A stretch of DNA of 64,000 nucleotides from Diospyros lotus (Eukaryota > Streptophyta > Magnoliopsida > Ericales > Ebenaceae). Each line of letters opens with the position of its first letter. Position 1 is the first letter of the stretch. A program made the position numbers and the translations under genes. The stretch spans positions 25,434,753 through 25,498,752 of the forward strand of contig NC_068349.1 in NCBI RefSeq assembly GCF_014633365.1. The letters are read 5' to 3'. Under the pieces are notes generated by a model. It saw only the letters and a program-made list of their open reading frames with translations, was not told the DNA's origin and ran no database searches. Positions 21,910 to 32,800 of the stretch are shown here, piece by piece.

Positions 21910-23383
21910 AAAATTCTATAGGTTGGGTTTAGTAGTTCATGTGAAAATTTGTGGCAAAAGGCGTTGTTGGATACGCAAATCAAGACTTCATCGCAATATA
22001 GAAGAATACCAAATCGCTCCGCGGGAATGTGAGTTATCTTCAAAAATTTCTTCAAAAATTTTGAAAATATGATAATGATATTTTAGAATTTTTTATGATG
22101 AAATTGGAAGATAAATGCGTGATTGATATTTATTATGGATTTTTGAGGCAATAGATGCTTGAAAATCAAAGAGAAAATGAGAAATAAATAGAACATGGTT
22201 TTTGAAAATTATGAGAAAATTTTTGGGGTTTAGGAATATTGTTTTAGGAATTATTGTGAAGAGAATTTGAGAAAATTTTATGGGAAAATATTTATTTTAT
22301 AATCTTGAAGAAATAATAAGAGAAAATGGGAGAAATTAGGAAAATTAGAAAAAATTAGAAATTTGATTTTCTTAAGTAATTATGATGCCCAGAGTATGTC
22401 AAGGTTCATAATTGAGTACGATTGGAAGTTTGACAGAAATTTTGAGACAAAATTACGCTAACGGCAAAATTATATTTTTGCAAGGTAAGTGGTACTATTC
22501 AACTGGATTTAGTTTATGAAAATGGCTTGTAAGTGGTTCTACCAAAACCTGATTTTATGTAAATATTTTTATCATGTTGTCATGTCTTGATGTGAACATG
22601 TCATGTGGATTGCATTTACATGTATTAATAACAAAGTATGCATACGAGCATGATGAGATTCACGGTCATACGTTGCATGAGTTTGGGATTACGTACTGGC
22701 GTCGTTGTTTTTGCCAATGGTGCACCCATACACCCTGGTGTAACAGGGAGATTGTAAAAATGGTGAGTAATCTTAAGGTGCAGTCAACCCAAACATGAGA
22801 GTTATAATGTTATGTGCATTGCATTCATACATATGCATTATGATGTACTCTTACTTAGATGATTCATCATCTAATGTAGGCCTTGCCCCTATAACATTCA
22901 AACGTTTCAGATGAGGTTTGCAGCGAAGACATAGAAGCGGATGAATTGTAAAGACTCAAGGCATTATGAAGTTAATTTCTGCATTTAGTTCTTGTATAAG
23001 GACCCGATCATGTATCAGTCGTTCTATGTTATGCTTTAAGTTATGATATGTTATGTTTTCAAGTTATGTTGGGAAAAAAAAAAAAAACTTATGTTATGTT
23101 TCATGTTATGTTGAAGGATTTAAGTACTATTATCGAATAATCTTGTGTTACTAATTTAGTTAAGGTAATCATGTAATATTATTAATGTTTGAGGTATGTT
23201 GAAGTTCAATTCTTGCTTCCACTATTGATGATTACTTAGCCTAGCATATACAGAGTAAATAAGCTAATGATAGGCAAGTAGTAGAAAAATTTTGAAATTA
23301 TAAAATGATGAGTTATTAAAAAATATATATATATAGTCAAAATTTCCTAAGTTATAACATGCCCGTGAAAATGGGGTGTTACA
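21910..23383 (+). repeat. LTR family A-related fragment, forward
   Basis: It ends ATGGGGTGTTACA at 23383. It shares with 61396-64000 the blocks GGTAAGTGGTACT, ACATGCCCTGAT-like, GTGCACCCATACACCCTGG and TTAGATGATTCATCATCTAA. Non-coding. Confidence 0.75.
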
Positions 23384-23785
23384 AATTCCGTCCCTACACC
23401 TGCACGAGCCCTCAATTTCACTTGAGAATACCTCAGGGTTGCCTTACTAGCAAAATCGGACCACCCCTGGGGTCCCCTTAGGTTCTCGGAGGTCCCCTAC
23501 CACCATTTGATACTAACACCCATTCAGGCTTATACAGAAATTTTTTTCGAAAATTATTTTCGATCGGACTTCTTCTAGCATCCTTAGCCTTACCTCAAAA
23601 TGCTCGCCAATCATATGCCCTCTCTCCTGGACATTCAAGTCCCGAGGCATTCCCTGCTGTTAATTCGATAATTTTTATTAATTGATTTCTTGAAACCGAC
23701 TTTCGAGCCCCCAGACCACCCGAGGTCCTTTCCAAATAATCGAAAATCATATCATTTCCATCATCATGTAATGCGGGGTATTACA
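23384..23785 (-). repeat. Fragment of a Gypsy family C LTR, reverse
   Basis: Matches 14711-15106 (CACCTGCACGAG, GGGGTCCCCT, TTATACAGAA blocks) and ends GGGGTATTACA. Truncated; about 400 bp. Confidence 0.75.
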
Positions 23786-23981
23786 ATAACCTTATTTATG
23801 GTTAATATTAAAGTTAAGGTTCGATTATAGCTTCTGCATTTGATGTTATGATAATTTTTATTTGAGATAAATGAATGAAAATTTTAGAATGGATATAAGG
23901 AATGATATGGTTCGGTCGTAGTTTGAATAGAAAAAAAATTATTATCTCAGAAATAACACGCCTGAAAAATGAGGTGTTACA
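23786..23981 (+). repeat. 3' end of an LTR family A copy
   Basis: It contains CTTCTGCATTTGATGTTATG and ends GAGGTGTTACA, resembling 63890-64000 and the end of 21910-23383. Confidence 0.65.
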
Positions 23982-25150
23982 ATCGTTCATCTATGATATG
24001 TGTTATTGTATTGTGAATGTTGAGCCGGCTCTGCTCGCCCCTAGCAGCAAAGCAACCTCTCCAGCCGGTGAGCCGACCGCAACTGCAGACACATCCTCGA
24101 GCCCCGACCAAATCATCATATAGCTGCGCCACTACTTTGAAAATCACATTCGTCGCTGGTGTTGCCACTGCGACAACAAGTTTTTTCTTCACGTTTCAAT
24201 TTGTTTGTTTTTCTTTTTTAGGCTTTTTAAGTGTTCTTGTGTGGGTGTTTTTTTTTATTTTGATTTGTTGTGAACTTGTGAAATTGTGATTTGTTGTCTT
24301 TCATTTTGATTATTTGATTCATTAATTCTAGTATGTTAGTGTATGTCAATTATTTTGAGAAAGAAATGAAATATTTGTGTAAAAAAATGTATTATTTATT
24401 TTTTTTATAAAAAAAATTATTACTCTCGAGAAGGCCATGATATTTTTTTTTTTTGTGCCTAAAACTCCAAATGCGTTGGGCTGGCTCTGACCAGGGGGAT
24501 GGATATACGGTTGAAGATATTTTGAGTGTTGAGGTTGCCAACACGAGACAACTCCCCTCAACCTCGAATTAACATCAGACCCACAACATGCGGGTGTAAT
24601 ACAAAAAAACACAACAGTTTAGTATCGAATTATTTGGATGTGGTCCCAAAGCAAAAGTCACGGAATCTCTCTGGTAGACTTTTATGCAATTGACGACGTA
24701 GAGACACTAATCTGCATCGCTCGTATCCCTCGGCGGCCTTGAGACCACACGCTGCTGTGACTGCATGTGAACACTTTTTTTGGACGAACCATCTCCTCTA
24801 TCCCAACGTTATCACACTCCCACCTCTACTAGAGCAGAAAAGAACAACCAAAGATAAAGAGGAAAAGAAGACAATCAAAAGCATGCAATTAGAGCTCAAT
24901 GGTACGATGGGGACATTTACGTCAAAGACCCATATTATATATATATGTTGAAAATAGCCGCATTCTGCCAAGCTTGTCGTGCTCGTGCCCTCTTCGTAAT
25001 TTCAGCCTAGCATTAATTAGCCAGTTGTTGCGCCTCTCTTTTTACGGTGTGTTTGCCGAATTATATCATGATATATGTAGGTAGGAAGTTAAATCATTAA
25101 GCTCTCGAATGTTATTGGTTGAACTGTTCGTATGGCTTTAAGAAATAGTG
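23982..25150. other. Region between the repeat block and the YSL gene
   Basis: No recognisable coding sequence; short frames (for example 24017-24289) lack family blocks. It contains T- and A-runs and an ATATAT stretch near 24935. The last few hundred bases probably include the YSL promoter. Confidence 0.4.
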
Positions 25151-25160
25151 AATATATAAT
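25151..25160 (+). promoter_or_regulatory. Candidate TATA box upstream of the YSL gene
   Basis: AATATATAAT lies about 220 bp before the chosen YSL start, a plausible distance for a plant TATA box plus 5' UTR. The area is AT-rich, so this is only a candidate. Confidence 0.3.
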
Positions 25161-25370
25161 ACAGAAAGAATCATCTACCACTCACTCTTATGCTCACATC
25201 TGCATAAATCTTCGTAGCTTCTCTTCAAAGCAGTAAAAGTGCGCGCGCGCGCCCATATATATCAGTGTTTTCCATTACTTTTCAATCTGATACTTCTAAA
25301 GTATATATATTTCAATTTCATTATATATGCAGATAATTACGTGCGTACAGCGGTGGAACTAGGTGTGAAA

Positions 25371-28300
25371 ATGGAAGTAGAGACGGGCGACAAGGAGGAG
25401 ATAGTGGATGTGGGGAAGCTGCAGGATGAATCTGAGGTTTCAACAAAGAGAATCCCACCGTGGAGAAAGCAGATAACGGTGAGGGGAGTCATTGCTAGCA
25501 CTGTGATCGGTTGCATATACAGTGTCATAGCAATGAAACTGAACCTCACAACCGGGCTTACCCCAAATCTCAATATTTCTGCTGGCCTCCTCGCCTTTAT
25601 ATTTATGCGCACTTGGACTAAGCTGCTTGACAAGGTTGGAATTGTCACGTTTCCCTTCACCCGCCAGGAGAACACCATGATTCAAACATCCGCAGTTGCA
25701 TGTTACAGCATCGCTGTTGGAGGTTGGCACCCACCTCTTGCCTTAATTAAAAATGGCATCTTATGGGACTCCCCGCTTTGTTAGCGTTGAGAGAGGAGCG
25801 TGTTTACATGCGGTCTTACTCTTGCTCATATGCAAAGACACTGTTTCCATAACTTAAACCCCGTAGCATTCTTCTAGTCAAAAGGAGCTAGCAACCACAT
25901 GTGTGCATTCTCCTTCACAACACACACCTCTTCCTTATTAATTTGTTATAAATATTTTTTTTCTTAATTCCTAATCACTTCATCAGGAGGTTTTGGGTCT
26001 TATCTACTTGGATTAAACAAGAGGACCTATGAGCAGACAGGGATCGATACAGTTGGAAATTCTTCTGGCAGTTACAAGAATCCTGGAATTGGATGGATGA
26101 CCGGCTTCCTTTTCCTTGTTTGTTTCACTGGTCTTTTTGTTTTGATTCCTCTCAGAAAGGTATGTCATCTAATTGCCTGATAGCTAGAATTATTACAGTA
26201 TTCTGGATTCTTTCTATATAACCGGAATCAAAAAGTGTTTTTTTTTTTTGGTGCTTTTCTGTAGCAGTAACCTTCAAAGCAAATATGAACTTTACTTTAT
26301 CATAAATGTGATGTTCCTCGCTCTATTAATTACTAGAAAGGTCAAGCCTTTTTGTGTTGATGGACAAATTAAGTTGCATAAATGGCAGTTCTTAATTAAT
26401 TTCAAGTAGTTCAATCATAGACTTGCAATTCATGGATCCTCCGTAGGTCTTGATAGTCGACTACAAATTGAGGTTTCCAAGTGGCATGGCAACCGCTGTT
26501 CTCATCAACGGATTTCATAATCAGGGAGAAAAGATGGCTAGGTATATATATTTCGTCTGTTTCCATGCATGATAGGCACTTTCTCTAGCTTAATTAAGAT
26601 TATATCTTTGAAATTTTTGTGTAACATATATATAGCTGTCATGTCTTAATTAAAAATTAAAAAAGATGATAACCTCGATCGCACTGCTAATTTTCTTCAG
26701 GAAACAAGTACGCGGATTCATGAAGGTATTTTCATTCAGTTTCTTGTGGGGGTTTTTCCAATGGTTTTACACTGGAAAAGAGGACTGTGGGTTCTCGCAT
26801 TTTCCCACTTTTGGGTTGAAGGCATGGAAGAATACGTAAGTACAAAGTGAACTACGTACTTGCTCTCTCTCTCTCGCTAGCTATATATACGTTCTAAATT
26901 TGTCTCTGGGTGATGGATGTGCAGATTCTACTTTGATTTTAGCATGACTTACCTGGGAACTGGAATGATCTGCCCGCACAAAGTGAACTTGTCGGCGCTT
27001 CTTGGAGCCGTGCTTTCGTGGGGTATCATGTGGCCGGTTCTTGGCAAGCTTAAAGGAGAATGGTTCCCAGCCAATTTGCCGGAAACCAGCATGAAAAGCT
27101 TGAATGGCTACAAGGTCCCTCCCCTCCCCTCCCGTAAATAAATAATTATTATTCGCTTTTCCTGCATATATTCACACATGCACTTACCAGCTGTTTTATG
27201 GTCTTCGAAATGTCTTTCTCCTATATCATATGCCTACAAATATTAATGCATGCAGGTCTTTCTTGCTATTGCTCTCCTCTTAGGAGACGGCCTATATAAT
27301 TTCTTCAAGATTGTTTGTATCACTCTCATAAATATGCATAGCAGATACAACCAGAGAAACTCCAACTCAGGTAATTAATTAATTACAACTAGGGCCATCA
27401 CAAGTGATCAGTTGAGCATTGAATTGAAGGGAATATATATAGATATATATGTCTATGTAGTATGTTCATTATAATTCACTATACATAAATATATGTGTAT
27501 ATGTTCTTCTGGGTGCAGCTATGCATGGAGAAAACAAGGCGCTTGACAACCTGAGAGAAGACGAGATATTCACCGGAGAAACCATCCCCATGTGGGTATC
27601 TATGAGTGGATACATTTTCTTCACCTTGCTCTCTGTAATCGCGATTCCATTCATATTCCCTGAGGTTAAGTGGTACTATGTCATCATAGCATACATTATA
27701 GCGCCATCTTTGGCCTTCTGCAATGCCTACGGAGCTGGTCTTGCCGACATAAACATGGCCTACAATTACGGGAAGGTTGGCCTCTTTGTGCTGGCCGCAC
27801 TGGCCGGAAAAGAGCATGGCGTGGTGGCAGGGCTGGCCGGATGCGGTCTCATGAAATCAGTCATCTCGACGTCATGCATTCTGATGCAGGACATGAAAAC
27901 AGGGCACCTCACTCTGGCATCGCCGCGAGCCATGGTGTTGAGCCAGGCCATCGGCACTGCCATAGGCTGCGTGGTGGCGCCTCTCAGCTTCTTTCTCTTC
28001 TACAAGGCATTTGACGTGGGGAACCCGCACGGCGAATACAAGGCTCCTTTCGCCGTGATCTATAGGAACATGGCGATCCTCGGCGTGCAAGGCTTCTCGG
28101 CTTTGCCCCGCCAGTGCCTCAAACTCTGCTTTGGCTTCTTTGGCTTTGCGGTAGGGGTTAACCTAGCGAAGGACGTTTCACCGCCGGGAATTGGGAAATG
28201 GTTGCCGCTGCCCATGATCATGGCCATGCCCTTTCTGGTCGGAGCCTACTTTGTCATCGACATGTGTGTGGGGAGCTTGATAGTGTTTGTGTGGCACAAA

Positions 28301-28444
28301 CTCAACTCCAAGAAAGCTGAGTTGATGATTCCAGTGGTTGCCTCTGGTCTCATCTGCGGAGAAGGTCTGTGGACGCTTCCTGCGTCACTTCTTTCCTTGG
28401 CCAAGATAAACCCACCAATCTGTATGAAATTCATTCCTTCCTAG
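25371..28444 (+). CDS. YSL: Yellow stripe-like (YSL) metal-nicotianamine transporter, 7 exons, complete
   Basis: Exons: 25371-25722, 25987-26159, 26447-26541, 26701-26835, 26925-27114, 27256-27370, 27519-28444. All introns are GT-AG, phases agree at every junction, and the product is 661 residues, the usual YSL length. Seen: the N-terminal [31 protein letters not shown] and PFTRQEN motifs; [14 protein letters not shown] near residue 190; [26 protein letters not shown] segment in exon 6; and in exon 7 [44 protein letters not shown] and the ending [14 protein letters not shown]...ICMKF. Many hydrophobic stretches fit about 14 membrane spans. Family knowledge: OPT/YSL proteins carry Fe(II), Cu, Zn or Mn bound to nicotianamine across plasma or internal membranes. 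The exon 7 motifs resemble the YSL1/2/3 clade more than the YSL4/6 or YSL5/7/8 clades. The start at 25371 is preferred over an upstream in-frame ATG at 25239 because the upstream segment is AT-rich and unlike the family. Exact orthology is not decided. Confidence 0.95.
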
Positions 28445-28975
28445 AAGAATCACCCCAGATGTTGGAAGGGAATTGGGAGAATTCTGTTACTTATATATAC
28501 TAATACTGGATCCGTGATGAACTACTGCCCTGGCCAATAGCTGCTCTGCTTAGGTCACTTTTGGTATCCAAATTAAGAACTCTAGCTAGCTTCAATCTGA
28601 TATCAAATCTCCTTATATAACAGAGAATAAGATTGAGGCTGAAACTAGCCCTGGATCTTTCTTTCGTGGAGTTTATAGAATACACAAACATTAATGCTTT
28701 ACATGCACAATAACACTTCACATAACTTGAGTGATGTGTACTTTGCCAAAGGAGGAACTGTGCGTGTGTATGTGTCAAACTTAACTTGTTGCCTATTAAT
28801 TGTGTGTAAAGACATAATAATTAATCTTGGATATTGCTAGGGGAAAATCTAAATATCTTCAGCTGGCATGCATGCAGCGCCCAATGCTGGAGAGCATTTT
28901 GATTCTGTGTTGCATATATAGCAAGTGAAATGAGCAAGAATTAATGTGAGTTGCTGATTGAGCATTAATTAATTC
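28445..28975. other. Short convergent intergenic region, YSL / D27-like
   Basis: It holds the 3' UTRs of both genes; the stop codons are 531 bp apart. No further coding sequence is seen. The AT content is moderate, and no clear AATAAA signal stands out on either strand at the expected spacing. Confidence 0.7.
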
Positions 28976-29814
28976 TCACGCTTGGAGCTTGGGGCAGACA
29001 GAGGAGTTCGGATTTGCCATGGAGCCTGTTAGTTTCAATCAAAGTAATATTATTAGAAATCACAGGTAGATAGATTGGAATTGCAAGCCCTGGATCACAA
29101 GATGCATGAAATGGAGCAGCTTACAAATATCTGCAAAACAGGGTTGCTTGGCCACTGGGTCCTCTTCAAAAGATGGTGGAACCTGGCCATACACCATTTC
29201 ACAGCTCATGTCTTCAAAATCTGCAGCCATGAATGCACGGACATTATTATTATATGTAATAATAATGCATGCATAGAGAGATCAACATTGCAAGCCAAGC
29301 CAGAAAACAAATTAAAGATCAGTGACAGATTAACCTACTAGGGGTCATTGTCAATGGAAGCCCAAATTCATTGGTGAAGAAATCTTGAGTCGGGATCTTG
29401 CACATATTCACGCACATTCCTACACATCCGCTGTTTTCCAGGTACCTTCAGTTCATAATATTTGTCAGAAATTAAGGGAAATTATTAATCTCTGCATTAT
29501 TTGTTAGAGAGTATAGAAATTTTGAAAATGAATTTGTCTTCCAAGAGCTAAGTACAACCCACAACTCTACATTTTCAATCGGTGGGCTTAGAAAGCTCGA
29601 AACAGTATATATATCCATACGGAGCAGAAAACTTGGAAAATTAAGCCCAAATATTACAAATCCCCGAGTATATATCAATTCTATAACTCATGAAAAAATA
29701 AACCAGTAATTTGCCAGCATGATTCAAATTAAGAGGTGCCAATTAATTTTACCTGCACTTCTTGATATGGACTCCACTTCTTTGTTTTACGCCATCTACC
29801 TCCACTTCCACCAC
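28976..29814 (-). CDS. D27-like gene exons 3 to 6 and stop
   Basis: Exon 3 (29814-29753) encodes VVEVEVDGVKQRSGVHIKKC plus two bases. Exon 4 (29445-29339) completes Arg and encodes YLENSGCVGMCVNMC through FGLPLTMTP. Exon 5 (29220-29125) encodes NFEDMSCEMVYGQVPP through KQPCFADI. Exon 6 (29025-28976) supplies CSMANPNSSVCPKLQA and TGA at 28978-28976. Exon 5 could read through to a TGA within about 65 bases, but a GTAAGC donor after ADI followed by a matching exon gives the family-like C-terminus. The introns are 307, 118 and 99 bp. The exons are too short and too spliced to appear as long open frames, but order, phase and residues all fit exons 1-2. Confidence 0.92.
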
Positions 29815-32800
29815 CTATGCATGTATAGATTGCCCAAACCAGTTAGTATATTGAATGCATGCACAATTAATCAACCTGCAGGATTTGTTTCATGATGGAA
29901 ACTGTCAACTGAAAAAATGAATGGTCTTTTAATCTTATTCAATCAAGAAGCACACGAGTACAATAAATAACAATCATCTTCCTGCTAATTTTAGGAAGAT
30001 TCTAACTGCTATACAAGAACCTATTTTTAGAAACTATAAATAAAGAAACAAAAGGCTATATACAGATTTACATTCCTACTTTAGATGATCCTTATCCTAG
30101 GCACAAGATCAACTAAGAATAGAAAGATATAAGAGACTAATTGATTGACTAAAAGAACAGCCAATCGTGATCCTTAGATATCGGCTGAATTAGGAAGCTT
30201 CCATTCCTTGTTGCTGCCTTGCATTAAATACTCGCTAACACTCCCCCTCAAGATTGGAATGGATATCATCCATCCTAATCTTGCTAGAAAGTCTTCGAAA
30301 TACCATTGGAGGTAATCCCTTTGTAAGAATATCCGCTACTTGATCACCAGAGGAGACATAAGGAGTGCAAATCAAACCATTGTCCAATTTTTCTTTGATA
30401 AAATGTTTGTCCACTTCAATATGCTTGGTTCTGTCGTGTTGAACTGGGTTGTGGGCTATACTGATCGCAGATTTGTTATCACAATAGAGCTTCATAGGAC
30501 CTTGCCATTGAATTTTTAAGTCCTCCAAAATAATTTTTAGCCATAATAGCTCACAAATACCCAAAGCCATAGACCGGAATTCTGCCTCAGCGCTAGATCG
30601 GGCTACAACATTCTGTTTTTTACTCCTCCATGTCACAATATTCCCTCATAGGAAAGTGCAATACCCTGAAGTTGATCTTCTATCCACCATTGAACCTGCA
30701 TAGTCTGCATCAGTATAAGCTTCAAGAGTCAAATCATCACCTTTTTTAAACAGAATTCCCTTGCCAGGCGCTCCTTTAAGATAGTGAAGTATCCTATAGA
30801 CTGCTTTCAAATGAGGTTCTCTCGGACTGTGCATAAATTGACTGACTACTCCAACCGCATAAGCGATGTCCGGCCTAGTGTGAGCTAAGTAGATGAGTTT
30901 CCCAACTAGCCTTTGATAAGACCCTATATCCACTGCATTTTCTCCTAGAGCTTCTCCTAACTTGTGATTTGGATCAATTGGGGTGTCCACAGCTTTGCAT
31001 CCCAGCATCCCTGTTTCATTTAATAAGTCGATGATATATTTTTGCTGAGAAATAAAGATACCTTTTTCTGAATGAGCCACTTCTATATCCAAGAAATACT
31101 TTAGTCCTCCCCAGGTCTTTAATTTCAAATTCTCAAATTAGGCATTCTCGCAGCCGTTACATTTCGGTTTCATCACTCCTTGTAACCACAATATCATCAA
31201 CATAAACAATAAGTATAGTGACTCCCCCTGAAACCGAATGCTTCACAAATAGAGTATGATCTCCTTGGCTTTGCTTGAACCCTTGAGCAACCATTGCTTT
31301 TGTAAAACAACCAAACCATGCACGTGGTGATTGTTTCAAGCCATATAGGGCTTTATTCAACTTACACACCTTCTTTTCTTGATTAGGAAGCTCATATCCT
31401 GGAGGAATGTCCATGTACACTTCCTCTTCAAGGTCCCCATGTAAAAAAGCATTTTTGACATCATATTGGTGTAATTTCCAGCCAAGGTTAATTGCTAAGG
31501 ATAGAAGGACCCAAACTGTATTTAATTTCGCAACAGGAGCAAAGGTGTCTAAACAATCAATACCATATACCTGAGTATACCCTTTGGCCACTAATCTGGC
31601 CTTATAGCGGTCTAGCGAGCCATCAGCTTTGTACTTGACAGTATAAATCCACCGGCAGCCTACAGGGTGCTTTCCTTCAGGTAGATCAATAATTTTCCAG
31701 GTCTAGTTTTTCTGTAGGGCTGCCATCTCTGCTTCCATGGCTTCTCTCCACTGCTTATGTCCTATTGCTTCAGAAAACGTCTTTGGAACAAAGGTAGTAT
31801 GCAGGGTAGTGAGAAAAGTTTTGTGAGGAGAGGATAATTTTGAATAGGAAAGAAACAAATGTAATGGATGTTTGGTGCAGGCTCTAGTTCCCTTGCGAAG
31901 AGCAATAGGCCAATCCAAATCATTAGGGAGATTGGCAGATTCAAGGGTCACAAGATTGGGACTTTCAGGGCTGTTGTTAACAGCAGTTGGAGATTCCGTG
32001 AGGATGTTACCTGAGGTTGAGTTGATAGAATCAGTAGCTCTGTCATCTGCAAGAGTAGGCTCTGTGGAGGAGGACGCTGGATCTGGTATAGGAATTTCAG
32101 CACCTTTTCTTCTTGAGTAAACCTGTAATGGCCGAGGGGATTTCGGGAATGATTCTGTCACTCCTATTTTTTGGGTGCTCTCTGGCTTAGCAGCCGGTAA
32201 AGGAAACAAAGGTTGATTCGGGCAAGTAGGAGTAGGAACCATAGACTGATTTGGGTCAAGAGATGAATGATCGGATTGATGGAAATAGGACTCTTCTTCT
32301 GTAAAGGTGACATCGGCTGACACAAAGAATTTTTTTGTAGGAGGGTGATAACACTTGTAACCTTTTTGAGTGGCTGAGTACCCAATAAATATACATTTTA
32401 CAGCTCTTGGGTCTAACTTACCCCTGCTAACGGAAGGAATATGAACAAAGGCACTACACCCAAACACCCTAGGCTGCAGACTTGGACTGATCATACGACA
32501 ATCAGGGAATGACTTAGTGAGCAATTGGATTGGACTACAAAACCCCAGAAGCTGAGATGGTAAGCGGTTGATAAGGAATGTGGCTGTTAGAGCAGCTTCC
32601 CCCCAATAATGTTTGGGAACATTATGATGAAAGAGAAGTGCCCGAGTAACATTTAGAATGTGCCCAATTTTCCTTTTAGCCACCCCATTTTGTTGGGGAG
32701 TGTAGGGACAAGATGATTCATGTATGACTCCCTGTTTTAGGAAAAAATCAGATAGGGAATGATTGAAAAAATCTCTAGCATTATCTGATCTAATCCTCTT

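Noticed and set aside
25239..25370. Upstream in-frame extension of the YSL start (MRARAHIYQ...)
   Set aside because: AT-rich leader without similarity to YSL N-termini; the ATG at 25371 gives the usual acidic N-terminus and length.
29075..29341. 88-codon plus-strand frame next to the Copia
   Set aside because: It is the complement of D27-like exon 5 and introns; the minus strand gives matching protein blocks and splice sites.
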